Assembly (NCBI RefSeq): GCF_900129565.1
Contig: NZ_FQWD01000007.1
Coordinates: forward strand, 1 to 64,000
Source of the DNA: Marisediminitalea aggregata
GTDB taxonomy: Bacteria > Pseudomonadota > Gammaproteobacteria > Enterobacterales > Alteromonadaceae
Length of the DNA stretch: 64,000 nucleotides
Direction of reading: 5' to 3'
Shown here: in pieces, positions 48,411 through 57,706 of the stretch
Numbering within the stretch: position 1 is the stretch's first letter
How the letters are laid out: every line of letters starts with the position of its first letter
Position numbers and translations under genes: made by a program
Notes under the pieces: model-generated
Seen by the model: the letters and a program-made list of their open reading frames with translations, nothing else
The model's database searches: none
What the model was told of the DNA's origin: nothing

Positions 48411-50057
48411 ATGAAAAATTTACTAACCAATGTTAGAGGCGACCTTACCGGCGGTTTAACCGCTGGTATTGTTGCCTTGCCGTTGGCCCTTGCCCTCGGC
48501 GTAGCCTCGGGCGTTGGCCCGATGGCGGGTTTGTACGGTGCCATTGCCGTGGGCTTCTTCGCTGCCCTGTTTGGTGGCACACCGTCACAAATCTCCGGGC
48601 CTACTGGCCCAATGGTCGTTGTTCTGGCCGGCTTGTTTGCCAGCTTGTCCGGCGACGTCGAACTTATTTTTACGGCCGTCATGCTGGCTGGTATTTTCCA
48701 GATAGTGTTTGGCTTTTTGGGTGTGGGTAATTACATCCGCCTGGTGCCCTACCCGGTTATTTCCGGATTCATGACCGGCATCGGTGCCATCATTATTATT
48801 CTGCAAATCGGGCGTCTGCTGGGCCACGAGCCGCCGGGCGGCACCTTAGGTGCGCTGGGTTATTTACCCACAGCATTGGCCGACATTAACTTCTCTACCC
48901 TGATTTTAGGTGTAGGTACACTGGTTATTGCTTATAAATGGCCTGCCAGCCTTGGTAAATATATCCCGGGTGCACTGGCTGCGCTGATCATTGGTACGCT
49001 GGTAAGCCTGTTTGCCTTCGAAGTGCCGGTTTTGGGTAACATTCCTACGGGTCTGCCAAGCCTTCATTTACCTGTGTACAACCAGGAAAAACTGCTACTT
49101 GTACTTGAAGCAGCATTTATTCTGGCCGTACTGGGCGCCATCGACAGCCTGTTAACATCACTGGTTGCCGATAACATGACACGTACACGTCACGACAGCA
49201 GCCAGGAGCTGATTGGTCAGGGTATCGGTAACACGGTATCGGGTCTGATTGGCGGTATTGCAGGCGCAGGTGCAACCATGCGTACGGTTGTAAACATCCG
49301 TAGCGGCGGTAAAGAGCGTCTTTCAGGTATGATCCATGCGCTGGTCCTGTTAGCTATCGTCTTGGGATTAAGCCCTCTGGCAAGTGTGATCCCTCACGCT
49401 GTACTGGCTGGTATTCTGGTAAAAGTAGGTCTGGACATTGTTGACTGGAGCTACATCAAACGTGCTCACACGGGTCCACGCTGGGACTTTGCTCTGATGC
49501 TGCTGGTATTGGGCCTGACCGTATTTGTTGACCTGATCACGGCGGTAGGTGTGGGTGTTGTACTTGCAGCGCTGGCCTACGTTCGTCAAATTGCACAGCT
49601 GCAAATCGATGAACTGCGCAAGATCCCTGACACCCTTAACGATCCGAAAGAAAATGCCTTACTTGAAAAAGCGAAAGGCAAAGTGAGCATTTTCAGTTTT
49701 GGCGGTCCGTTGAGCTTTGGTGCAGCAGCTGACCTGGGTCACCATGTGCGTGAGCACGTGAAGCCAGGCTCACAGGTACTCATACTGGACTTCTCGCGCG
49801 TGCCTACTATGGACGTTTCAGCGGCGATGGCTGTTGAAACCGTGACGTCCGATGCGAAAGCATCTGGCCGAAAACTGTATGTTAGCGGTGCCAGCGAAGA
49901 AATCCTCACGGTATTACACAAAATTAATGCCTCATGGCCTGAAGTTGATACCTATCCATCACTAACGGAGGCGCTTGAAGCGGCGACGACATTTTTGGAG
50001 GAATCAGGCTCAAAGGAAGACAAGCGTCTGAATAAGCAGGCGCTATCTCACGCATAA
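48411..50057 (+). CDS. SulP family transporter with STAS domain (probable bicarbonate transporter)
   Basis: A 548-residue membrane transporter of the SLC26/SulP family. The core of about 12-14 helices has the signature region SGPTGPMVVVLAGLF (about 63-77) and DSLLTSLVADNMTRTRHDSSQELIGQG (about 245-270). The C-terminal STAS domain covers about 425-530. SulP proteins move sulfate, bicarbonate or other anions. Co-transcription with a carbonic anhydrase argues for Na+-dependent bicarbonate uptake of the BicA kind. Confidence 0.9.
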   Translation: MKNLLTNVRGDLTGGLTAGIVALPLALALGVASGVGPMAGLYGAIAVGFFAALFGGTPSQISGPTGPMVVVLAGLFASLSGDVELIFTAVMLAGIFQIVFGFLGVGNYIRLVPYPVISGFMTGIGAIIIILQIGRLLGHEPPGGTLGALGYLPTALADINFSTLILGVGTLVIAYKWPASLGKYIPGALAALIIGTLVSLFAFEVPVLGNIPTGLPSLHLPVYNQEKLLLVLEAAFILAVLGAIDSLLTSLVADNMTRTRHDSSQELIGQGIGNTVSGLIGGIAGAGATMRTVVNIRSGGKERLSGMIHALVLLAIVLGLSPLASVIPHAVLAGILVKVGLDIVDWSYIKRAHTGPRWDFALMLLVLGLTVFVDLITAVGVGVVLAALAYVRQIAQLQIDELRKIPDTLNDPKENALLEKAKGKVSIFSFGGPLSFGAAADLGHHVREHVKPGSQVLILDFSRVPTMDVSAAMAVETVTSDAKASGRKLYVSGASEEILTVLHKINASWPEVDTYPSLTEALEAATTFLEESGSKEDKRLNKQALSHA

Positions 50058-50071
50058 TCGCAACACCTGTA

Positions 50072-50098
50072 TTAGGCGCATCATAATGATGCGCCTAA
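50072..50098 (+). terminator. Hairpin after the SulP gene
   Basis: A perfect 12-bp stem (TTAGGCGCATCA-TAA-TGATGCGCCTAA) lies 15 bases past the stop. There is no U tract, so it may stabilise the mRNA end or act as a weak terminator. Confidence 0.55.
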
Positions 50099-50169
50099 AT
50101 GTCTTGACACATTCCCCTCTCCGTCCGCTACACTAACTACGTGTCTTTTTTACGTTTATTGGCTGATAA

Positions 50170-50991
50170 GTGTCTGAAAACAACGGTGTGCTAGCCAGAA
50201 TCAAAGATAAATACGCAGAACTGTCTCCCTCTGCCCGAACCATTGCAAATTACCTGCAACAGTTTCCGCTGACCATTATTAGCGACTCCACGTCAGAAAT
50301 TGCCGCTAAAACCAATACGTCAAAGGCCACGGTGAGCCGCTTGTTCAGACAGCTTGGCTACGCCTCGCATCAGGATGCCAAACAAGACGTTGTACTGCAG
50401 CGAGACGCGGGTATCCCGGTGAAGCAAGTCCTTGATCAGCACGATTACGTTGCCGCTGAGCTGGGCAATTTACAACGCACCCTTGAAGCTATTCCAGCGG
50501 AACAAATCAATCAGGTTGCTGAGTTACTGGCTAACGCCCCCAGGATCACGCTGATTGGCTATCGCAACAGTTATCCGGTAGCCCTGCACTGCCGCCAGCA
50601 GCTCAAACAGATTCGCCCCAACGTGCGTTTGCTGCCTCAGCCGGGTCAAAGCCTGAGTGAAGACATCATGGACCTGTCTGCCGATGAAATCATACTGGTA
50701 TTTGGCTTTCGCCGACGTCCGCGTATTTTTGCCCGCATGATGGAAGCCCTGCCCCCGGAGCGCACACTATTATTCACCGACCCCACCGGCCAGGTATACC
50801 AGGACAGAGTAAAACACTTATTATTGTGTCAGTTGGGTAACCAGTTTGCCTTTGACAGTTATGCTGCCCCAATGAGTCTGGTATCGGTTATTTGCAATCA
50901 GGCTTACACCTTATTGGGCGATGAAGGTGATCGTCGTGTCTCCACCATTACGTCACTCTATGCTCAAATGGGTGAACTGGATCCCGAATAA
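50170..50991 (+). CDS. MurR/RpiR family transcriptional regulator
   Basis: A 273-residue regulator. The N-terminal HTH_6 domain covers about 1-78 (SPSARTIANYLQQFP, then SEIAAKTNTSKATVSRLFRQLGY). A SIS domain at about 115-245 normally binds a phosphosugar or similar ligand. The start is GTG at 50170. It precedes the purine degradation operon in the same direction by about 100 bases. The inverted repeat within the operon promoter at 51047-51062 is its likely operator. RpiR-type regulators of purine or ureide catabolism are known in other bacteria; the ligand here is unknown. Confidence 0.88.
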   Translation: MSENNGVLARIKDKYAELSPSARTIANYLQQFPLTIISDSTSEIAAKTNTSKATVSRLFRQLGYASHQDAKQDVVLQRDAGIPVKQVLDQHDYVAAELGNLQRTLEAIPAEQINQVAELLANAPRITLIGYRNSYPVALHCRQQLKQIRPNVRLLPQPGQSLSEDIMDLSADEIILVFGFRRRPRIFARMMEALPPERTLLFTDPTGQVYQDRVKHLLLCQLGNQFAFDSYAAPMSLVSVICNQAYTLLGDEGDRRVSTITSLYAQMGELDPE

Positions 50992-51034
50992 CCCACTTGT
51001 TAACGAAATCACATAAATTTAACAAACGTTTCAC

Positions 51035-51063
51035 TTGACTTAACCTTGAAACGATTGTTTCAT
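51035..51063 (+). promoter_or_regulatory. Promoter of the ureide operon with embedded operator
   Basis: The -35 TTGACT (51035-51040) and -10 TTTCAT (51058-51063) are 17 bases apart. The inverted repeat TGAAAC-GATT-GTTTCA (51047-51062) sits in the spacer and over the -10, an ideal repressor position. A further GTTTCA half-site lies at 51028-51033. Confidence 0.6.
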
Positions 51064-51092
51064 AGAGCTATCCCCCTGCAACATTTCAGCTC

Positions 51093-52286
51093 ATGAAACA
51101 CCATAGCGTAGAATCGCCATTTGTTTGGGTGCCTGACACTCAGTACAACAGTCAAACCAGCGTGCCATCGACCCACGATAAGGCAGGTCAACCCTTGTCT
51201 GGTCAACGCCTCGCCGTTAAAGATCTGTTTCATATTGCAGGTCTACAAACTACCGCCGGCAATCCGGATTGGGCGGCAAGTCACGACATAGCCAAAGAAA
51301 CCGCTTCTGCTGTTAGCTTATTATGTAATGACGGAGCAACGCTGGTTGGCAAAACCATTACCGATGAACTGGCTTACAGCCTGAATGGCCAGAATATCCA
51401 TTACGGCACGCCCGTCAATCCGGTCACACCAGACCGTTTGCCAGGCGGCTCGTCCAGCGGTTCAGCGACGGCGGTGAGTGCCGGATTAGCGGATATTGGC
51501 TTAGGCACAGATACCGGTGGCTCTATTCGTGTCCCTGCCAGCTACAACGGCTTGTTCGGATTACGCCCTACACACGGACTCGTTGACACTGACGGTCTGG
51601 TCGCGCTTGCGCCCGGATTTGATACCGTAGGCATCATGACGAGGGATCTGAACACACTGGCAACGTCAATGCAGAGTTTGCTGGCAACGAAACCCCAGAT
51701 TGCGCTTAATTCACCTGCGCTGCGTCCATTAAACGCTGCCATTCAACGGGCTGAACACGGTGTTCAAATTAACGCCTGGCTTAAAACGTGCTCCCTTGAA
51801 CAGCAGGCTGCTGAAGACGCAGAGCTCGAATCACTCGCGTTATCTGAAGCGTTTCGCGTGCTCCAGGGGAACGAGATTTGGCAACAACACGGCGAATGGA
51901 TAACCCGCCATGCACCGGTTTTCGCCAGTGACATTGCCGATCGGTTCAACGCTTGTGCTCAAATCACAGCGCAAGACGTAACCGAAGCAAAAAGCGTACA
52001 ACAACGCGTGAAGCAGTGGGCCGAACACACCATTACTTCAAACGCTATTGTTGTATTACCCACAACACCCGGTTGCGCACCGTTACTCAGTACACCAGCG
52101 CCAGCCTTGGGTGAATATCGAAAACAACTATTAAATTTAACAGCCATTGCCGGCCTGGCCGGTTTGCCGCAACTACACCTGCCGTTGTTCTCCCTGAATG
52201 GCGCACCTTGCGGTTTATCGTTCATTGGGCCAGTAAACAGCGACTTAGCGCTGATAGCTTTGGCACAAACCCTACTGGAAAAGTAA
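51093..52286 (+). CDS. Amidase signature enzyme (AtzE/HpxY-like)
   Basis: A 397-residue amidase. The Ser-cisSer-Lys triad is complete: Lys43 in LAVKDLF, the cis-Ser in PGGSSSGSA (about 117-125) and nucleophile Ser144 in DTGGSIRVPAS. The family hydrolyses amides such as ureido-carboxylates and allophanate-like compounds. In Klebsiella an AtzE-like amidase (HpxY) is encoded with HpxW in the purine-to-oxalate branch, and here too the HpxW-like gene follows, three bases later. The exact substrate is not determined. Confidence 0.82.
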   Translation: MKHHSVESPFVWVPDTQYNSQTSVPSTHDKAGQPLSGQRLAVKDLFHIAGLQTTAGNPDWAASHDIAKETASAVSLLCNDGATLVGKTITDELAYSLNGQNIHYGTPVNPVTPDRLPGGSSSGSATAVSAGLADIGLGTDTGGSIRVPASYNGLFGLRPTHGLVDTDGLVALAPGFDTVGIMTRDLNTLATSMQSLLATKPQIALNSPALRPLNAAIQRAEHGVQINAWLKTCSLEQQAAEDAELESLALSEAFRVLQGNEIWQQHGEWITRHAPVFASDIADRFNACAQITAQDVTEAKSVQQRVKQWAEHTITSNAIVVLPTTPGCAPLLSTPAPALGEYRKQLLNLTAIAGLAGLPQLHLPLFSLNGAPCGLSFIGPVNSDLALIALAQTLLEK

Positions 52287-52289
52287 AGC

Positions 52290-53885
52290 ATGACAACAAC
52301 ACAATATACTGCATTTACTGCCCCCCACTACGCAGCGTCGACGGTGGGCAACGAAATCCTACAACGCGGTGGCACAGCCATCGAGGCCATGGTTGCCGCA
52401 GCAGCCTCTATCGCCGTGGAATATCCTCATATGAATGGCCTTGGCGGTGACGGCTTCTGGCTGATCAGCGAACCCGGTAAAGCGCCCGTTGCAATCGATG
52501 CCTGTGGCACCGCTGCCGCACTGGCAACCCCTGCATTTTATGAAGGCAAAACAGCGATTCCCTCTCGCGGCGGACAAGCGGCACTGACCATGGCCGGTGC
52601 CGTAGCTGGTTGGCAAAAAGCGCTCGATATCAGTGCTGGATGGCAATCCGCTATGCCACTATCTGAATTGTTGGAAACCGCTATTAGTCAGGCGAGCTGG
52701 GGAATCGAAGTGACACAAAGCATGTCAGACGCCAGCTTTAAAACCTATGACGAACTGGCCCACGACGAACACTTTGCTCCTTTTCTGATCAAAGGCAAGG
52801 CACTCAAAAAAGGCAAGATTGTGAAGCTGACACAGCTCTCAGCAACCTTGCAACACCTGGCCGACAAAGGCCTGAATGATTTTTACCAGGGTGATATTGC
52901 CCATCAGTTGGCCGCAGATTTAGAAGACGCAGGTTCACCCATCCGTCTGGCCGATTTCCAGCAATATCAGGCTCTGCAAGTGTCGCCGCTGTCTGTTACC
53001 ACGAAACTGGGCAAACTGTATAACCTCCCCGCCCCTACTCAGGGGATTGCGTCTCTGATTATTCTGGCCCTGTACGACCGCGTTGTACACAAAGGTAAAA
53101 CCGACGCCGATATGGTGCATTTGCTGATTGAATGCACCAAGCAAGCGTTTATCAAACGCAACCAGTTTGTGACCGATCCGAGTCGGCTTTCAGCCGACTT
53201 TGACAGCCTGTTAACCGATGACGCGCTGGATGAGATGGCTGCAAACATAGAACTTGAGAGCGCTTTGCCATGGCCTCATGAGGCGAAAACCGGTGACACC
53301 ATCTGGATGGGTGCCTGTGACAACCAGGGCCGTATGGTGAGCTACATTCAAAGCCTGTACTGGGAGTTCGGCAGTGGCGTGGTAAGCCCGCAAACCGGCA
53401 TTGTCTGGAACAACCGGGGTACGTCATTCAGTCTTGAGCCCGGCCACCTGCAATATCTGCAACCCGGTATGAAGCCATTCCATACGCTGAACCCGGCGTT
53501 TGCGGAATTACACGATGGCCGCCGAATCAGTTACGGCACCATGGGCGGTGAAGGTCAGCCCCAAACCCAGGCTGCGCTGTTTAGCCGGTATGCCTATCAC
53601 AATCAGCCGCTGGACAAAGCAATTTCCCTTGGTCGTTGGTTATTAGGACGTACCTGGGGTGACCAGTCTCACAACCTTAAAGTTGAACGGGATGTGGCGG
53701 AATATGTCGGCGATGACCTGATCGGCCGCGGGCATGACATGGTTGTAGTAGACGCCTGTAATGAACTGATGGGCCACGCCGGCGCGGTGGTATTACACCC
53801 GGATCACCACACCGAAGCAGCCACCGATCCACGCAGCGATGGCAAGGCCTTCGCACAACGTTTTCAGCCAGCAGCAGAGGCTTAA
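52290..53885 (+). CDS. Gamma-glutamyltransferase-like Ntn hydrolase, probable oxamate amidohydrolase (HpxW)
   Basis: A 531-residue member of the gamma-glutamyltransferase superfamily without a signal peptide, so it is cytoplasmic. The autoprocessing Thr lies in KTGDTIWMGACD (about 327-338), and the fold continues with WEFGSGVVSPQTGIVWNNRG (about 356-375) and GTMGGEGQPQTQ (about 415-426). True transpeptidases are exported. The cytoplasmic form in a ureide operon matches HpxW, which converts oxamate to oxalate and ammonia. The neighbouring transaminase and allantoate amidohydrolase support this. Function is inferred from context. Confidence 0.78.
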   Translation: MTTTQYTAFTAPHYAASTVGNEILQRGGTAIEAMVAAAASIAVEYPHMNGLGGDGFWLISEPGKAPVAIDACGTAAALATPAFYEGKTAIPSRGGQAALTMAGAVAGWQKALDISAGWQSAMPLSELLETAISQASWGIEVTQSMSDASFKTYDELAHDEHFAPFLIKGKALKKGKIVKLTQLSATLQHLADKGLNDFYQGDIAHQLAADLEDAGSPIRLADFQQYQALQVSPLSVTTKLGKLYNLPAPTQGIASLIILALYDRVVHKGKTDADMVHLLIECTKQAFIKRNQFVTDPSRLSADFDSLLTDDALDEMAANIELESALPWPHEAKTGDTIWMGACDNQGRMVSYIQSLYWEFGSGVVSPQTGIVWNNRGTSFSLEPGHLQYLQPGMKPFHTLNPAFAELHDGRRISYGTMGGEGQPQTQAALFSRYAYHNQPLDKAISLGRWLLGRTWGDQSHNLKVERDVAEYVGDDLIGRGHDMVVVDACNELMGHAGAVVLHPDHHTEAATDPRSDGKAFAQRFQPAAEA

Positions 53886-53888
53886 TTA

Positions 53889-54707
53889 ATGCAAGTGTTA
53901 TTCGATTTACTCCCCACTATTTTAGCCCTGTTAGCCACAGGTGTTTTCGCAGGCCTGTTAGCCGGTTTACTGGGTGTCGGTGGTGGCATAGTCATTGTGC
54001 CTGTCCTGTATTTTCTGTTTCAGGCTTTAGGGGTAAGCGCCGATTCAGCCATGTTAATTGCAACGGCAACCTCGCTGGCAACCATCATTCCAACGTCGGT
54101 AAGTTCAATAAAAGCGCACCGCGCCAAGGGCAATGTGGATGTCGAGCTACTCAAGCGCTGGGGGCCGTTTATATTATTAGGCGTATTGCTGGGAAGCTAC
54201 GCCGTTACTCAAATCGACGGCGAAGTCCTGACCCTGATGTTTGGTATTATCGCCAGCCTGTCTGCAGTAAACATGTTTGTCGGCAGCAAATCAGCCTGGT
54301 TTAACGACCTGCCCGGTGCCATTGGCCAGCGAATCATTGCGGCGTGCATTGGCCTGTTCAGCGCAATGGTCGGTATTGGTGGTGGTACCCTGACGGTGCC
54401 GACACTGACATTTTGTAATTACCCTGCTCACCGTGCGGTGGGTACGGCAGCTGCAGTAGGACTGATTATTTCGCTTCCTGCCGCAATCACCATGTTAGCG
54501 CTTGGTCAAACACCCGCTGACGCCCCAACCGGTACGTTTGGTTTGGTTAACCTGATAGGGTTCGCCGCCATTGTGCCGCTAACTGTGCTATTTGCGCCTG
54601 TCGGCGCGGGCCTGGCCAGCAAGCTGGATGCCGCCAAACTGAAAAAAGTGTTTGCGGTCGTGTTGCTGATCACCGGCGTGCGCATGCTTGCCCAAAGCTT
54701 ACTTTAG
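53889..54707 (+). CDS. TauE/SafE family membrane transporter
   Basis: A 272-residue membrane protein with about eight helices in two homologous halves. Each half carries the glycine-rich signature (LLAGLLGVGGGIVIVPVLYF at about 23-42 and AMVGIGGGTLTVPTLTF at about 160-176). The family moves small organic or sulfur anions such as sulfite, sulfoacetate or oxalate-like acids. In this operon it may export an acid product such as oxalate or import a ureide; the sequence does not show which. It is spaced three bases from the preceding gene. Confidence 0.85.
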   Translation: MQVLFDLLPTILALLATGVFAGLLAGLLGVGGGIVIVPVLYFLFQALGVSADSAMLIATATSLATIIPTSVSSIKAHRAKGNVDVELLKRWGPFILLGVLLGSYAVTQIDGEVLTLMFGIIASLSAVNMFVGSKSAWFNDLPGAIGQRIIAACIGLFSAMVGIGGGTLTVPTLTFCNYPAHRAVGTAAAVGLIISLPAAITMLALGQTPADAPTGTFGLVNLIGFAAIVPLTVLFAPVGAGLASKLDAAKLKKVFAVVLLITGVRMLAQSLL

Positions 54708-54715
54708 GAGCAACG

Positions 54716-55948
54716 ATGAAGCCTTTAACTCTTCCTCCACGTTTATTGATGGGCCCCGGCCCGATTAATTGTTACCCACGCGTTCTGCAAGCCATGTCTC
54801 ATCAGCTGGTCGGTCAGTACGACCCGGCTATGACCGGTTGCATGAATGAAGTCATGTCTCTTTATCGCGATGTGTTTGACACTCAAAACCAGCATACGGT
54901 GCTGGTTGACGGAACGTCCCGTGCAGGTATCGAAGCCGTATTAGTGTCGTGCATTGAACCCGGCGATAAAGTGCTGGTGCCTATATTTGGACGTTTTGGT
55001 CACCTGTTATGTGAAATTGCCGAGCGAGCCGGCGCTGACGTCCACAGTATTGAAGTGCCCTGGGGTGAAGTATTCGAGCCTGAGCAAATTGAAGCAGCTA
55101 TAAAGCAAGTGCGCCCCAAAGTACTGGCAGTGGTTCAGGGCGATACCTCTACCACAATGTTACAACCGTTGGAACACCTGGGCGAAATCTGTCGCCGCTA
55201 TGACGTATTGTTTTACTCCGATGCTACCGCATCAATTGGCGGTAACCCGTTCCACACGGATGACTGGGGTCTCGACGCCGTGTCGGTGGGCTTGCAAAAA
55301 TGCCTCGGCGGCCCGTCTGGTAGTGCCCCAATTACATTGAGCGAGCACTATGTTGACCTCGTTCGTACCCGCCACCACATCGAAGCCGGTATTCGCGAAG
55401 ACAGCCACCAGGCAGCAAGAGGCAGCCGCATTCGCTCTAACTATTTCGACATTCCCATGATCCTCGATTACTGGGGAGAGTCACGCCTTAACCACCACAC
55501 TGAAGCCGCCTCCATGCTGTTTTGTGCACGTGAATGTGCCATAAATCTGCTGGAAGAAGGTATCGAAGCAAGCATCAAACGCCATAAAACAGCCGGTGAT
55601 GCCATGCTGGCAGGTATCCAGGCAATGGATTTAATGCCGTTTGGTAACCTGAGCCACAAAATGAATAACGTGGTAGGTGTAGAGATTCCTGACTGCGTTG
55701 ATGGTGAAGCCATTCGCCAGCAGTTGTTACTGGATTTCAACATAGAAATTGGCACCAGCTTTGGCCCGCTGAAAGGTCGTATCTGGCGCATTGGTACCAT
55801 GGGTTATAACGCGCGTCAGGACGCCGTTCTGCACACCTTACAATCTCTGGAGACTGTATTGCGTCGCGCCGGACACAAAATGGCACTGGGCGAGGGGGTC
55901 GACGCTGCACTGGGTGTATACGCCAGTGCGGGAGCCAGCTATGAATGA
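54716..55948 (+). CDS. (S)-ureidoglycine:glyoxylate transaminase (PucG/HpxJ-like)
   Basis: A 410-residue class V PLP-dependent aminotransferase. The N-terminus LLMGPGPINCYPRVLQAMSHQLVGQYDP is typical of the alanine-glyoxylate/ureidoglycine transaminase branch. The PLP lysine is in SVGLQKCLGGPSG (about 190-202), preceded by the PLP-contacting Asp in YSDATAS (about 167-173). It would convert ureidoglycine and glyoxylate to oxalurate and glycine. It overlaps the allantoate amidohydrolase gene by eight bases, and that enzyme makes its substrate. Confidence 0.85.
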   Translation: MKPLTLPPRLLMGPGPINCYPRVLQAMSHQLVGQYDPAMTGCMNEVMSLYRDVFDTQNQHTVLVDGTSRAGIEAVLVSCIEPGDKVLVPIFGRFGHLLCEIAERAGADVHSIEVPWGEVFEPEQIEAAIKQVRPKVLAVVQGDTSTTMLQPLEHLGEICRRYDVLFYSDATASIGGNPFHTDDWGLDAVSVGLQKCLGGPSGSAPITLSEHYVDLVRTRHHIEAGIREDSHQAARGSRIRSNYFDIPMILDYWGESRLNHHTEAASMLFCARECAINLLEEGIEASIKRHKTAGDAMLAGIQAMDLMPFGNLSHKMNNVVGVEIPDCVDGEAIRQQLLLDFNIEIGTSFGPLKGRIWRIGTMGYNARQDAVLHTLQSLETVLRRAGHKMALGEGVDAALGVYASAGASYE

Positions 55949-57173
55949 GTTTGCTGAGCTGGCCCATGAGGTGCTCAACCGTTGTGACCAACTTGGGCTT
56001 ATCAGCCAATCTCCGGGTATGGTTGACCGCCGGTATCTGACGCCTCAACACAGACAAGCCAATGACCTGGTAGCGCAGTGGATGCAACAGGCGGGCATGC
56101 AAACCTGGCAGGATGCTGCTGGGAATCAATGGGGCCGCTACCAAAGCCACAATGCCGACGCCAAGGCATTTGTGTTTGGTAGCCACCTTGATACGGTACC
56201 AAATGGCGGAAAATACGACGGTATGCTGGGTGTAATTGCCCCCCTGGCCGTTATTCAGTTTTGCCACGATCAGGGAATTCGCTTCCCTTTTCACATTGAC
56301 ATTGTTGGTTTCGGTGACGAGGAAGGTACACGCTTTGGCTCTACTCTGCTGGGCAGCCGGGCGCTTACAGGTCGGTGGCAGGAAACCTGGCGTGACCTGC
56401 GCGACAAAGATCAGGTTTCACTGCCGGATGCCCTGAAGAACTTTGGTTCGTCATTTGAAAACATCAGCCAGGCCAAACTGGACCCGGCCACATTGCTCGG
56501 TTACCTCGAAGTTCACATTGAACAAGGCCCAGTGCTTGAAAACCAATCACTGCCAGTAGGCTGGGTAACGGCTATTGCTGGCGCCAAACGCTACGACATA
56601 AAAGTGAATGGCATGGCTGGTCACGCGGGTACCGTACCCATGCCCCTGCGACAAGACGCCATGACCGCCTGCAGCGAAATGGTGCTGGCCATCGAATCCA
56701 TTGCGACCGAACACGCAGTGGTGGCCACCGTAGGGCGCATGGATGTAAAACCAGGCGCGGTTAATGTGATTCCCGGAGAGGTAGCGTTTTCACTCGATAT
56801 ACGCAGCGAATATGACGACATGCGCGACAAAGCCCTGGATGCAATTTTGCTTAAACTTCGCGATATTGCTAACCGTCGTCGGGTAGATCTTAACTGGCAG
56901 ATGACGCACCAGGCCAATGCCGTACATTGTAACCCTGCCTTGTCTCAGACTCTGGCGCAGGCCATAGAGCTAACCGGCATTAAACCGCTGAGCCTCCCGT
57001 CGGGTGCAGGCCATGACGCCATGGCAATGGATGCTATTTGCCCGGTGAGCATGCTGTTTGTAAGGTGCAAAGGCGGCATTAGCCACCATCCTGGCGAATC
57101 AGTCACCCATGCCGATGTGCAAGCCACGTTGCAGGTACTACAGCGATTTTTGGATTCTTATTCTCAACACTAA
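55941..57173 (+). CDS. M20 family allantoate amidohydrolase (HpxK/AllC-like)
   Basis: A 410-residue dimetal hydrolase. Metal-binding motifs are GSHLDTVPNGGKYDGMLGV (about 78-96, His80 and bridging Asp91), GDEEGTRFG (about 124-132) and a C-terminal His in GGISHHPGE (about 380-388). The substrate-contact segments HIEQGPVLE and GHAGTVPMPLRQDA place it in the carbamoylase/allantoate branch. With the transaminase next to it, allantoate is the likely substrate, giving ureidoglycine, CO2 and ammonia. ATG 55941 yields MNEFAELAHEV. Confidence 0.86.
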   Translation: MNEFAELAHEVLNRCDQLGLISQSPGMVDRRYLTPQHRQANDLVAQWMQQAGMQTWQDAAGNQWGRYQSHNADAKAFVFGSHLDTVPNGGKYDGMLGVIAPLAVIQFCHDQGIRFPFHIDIVGFGDEEGTRFGSTLLGSRALTGRWQETWRDLRDKDQVSLPDALKNFGSSFENISQAKLDPATLLGYLEVHIEQGPVLENQSLPVGWVTAIAGAKRYDIKVNGMAGHAGTVPMPLRQDAMTACSEMVLAIESIATEHAVVATVGRMDVKPGAVNVIPGEVAFSLDIRSEYDDMRDKALDAILLKLRDIANRRRVDLNWQMTHQANAVHCNPALSQTLAQAIELTGIKPLSLPSGAGHDAMAMDAICPVSMLFVRCKGGISHHPGESVTHADVQATLQVLQRFLDSYSQH

Positions 57174-57186
57174 CAAGGAAAAACAC

Positions 57187-57552
57187 GTGAAAATACCTCG
57201 AATTTATCATGATGAGCACGGCAAGAGTCACTTTGGTGAAGCAGATATCCCTCTGACTGATGGAGGCCCAATAGGCTTACTTTCTGAGAAGATACCCGCA
57301 GGTTCGATTATTTTTCGCGAAACACCCGCAGATTATAATTTCAAATGGCACCCTGCACCGGCCCGTCAGTTACTGTTTATTTTGAAAGGTCGCGCAGAAT
57401 TTACTGTGTCATCGGGTGAACGTCATGTGTTTGGTGCGGGCGACGTTTTGCTGCTCGAGGATACAGAGGGTGAAGGACATTGCAGTCGCGCTATGTACAA
57501 TGAAGTGCGCCACTCAATCTTTGTTACCCTACCGGATGGCTTCCCCTATTAA
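57187..57552 (+). CDS. Small cupin-domain protein
   Basis: A 121-residue single-domain cupin, GTG start at 57187 with AAGGAA upstream. Cupin motif 1 is recognisable around FKWHPAPARQLLFILKGRAEF (about 56-76) and motif 2 around VFGAGDVLLLEDTEGEGH (about 85-102). Some metal ligands are replaced, so catalysis is uncertain. As the last gene of the ureide operon it might be related to ureidoglycine aminohydrolases, but those are larger two-cupin proteins; otherwise it may be a ligand-binding protein. Confidence 0.72.
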   Translation: MKIPRIYHDEHGKSHFGEADIPLTDGGPIGLLSEKIPAGSIIFRETPADYNFKWHPAPARQLLFILKGRAEFTVSSGERHVFGAGDVLLLEDTEGEGHCSRAMYNEVRHSIFVTLPDGFPY

Positions 57553-57706
57553 TCATCAACGCCCTCATTGAGAATACCCGGCTGATTCGATATGAATCAG
57601 CCTCGCCCTCATATGGTGCACAGCTGAATTTCAGTTGTTGAAACCTGCTATCACCATCTCGTTAATATTTATACATTTCAGACTGTTACAACCAAACCCA
57701 ACAAAC

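Noticed and set aside
52290-53885. Glutathione-degrading gamma-glutamyltranspeptidase
   Set aside because: It has no signal peptide and sits in a ureide operon; the cytoplasmic HpxW-like branch fits better.
55737-56294. 185-residue minus-strand frame across the transaminase/amidohydrolase overlap
   Set aside because: Both plus-strand genes are well supported here and the frame has no recognisable features.
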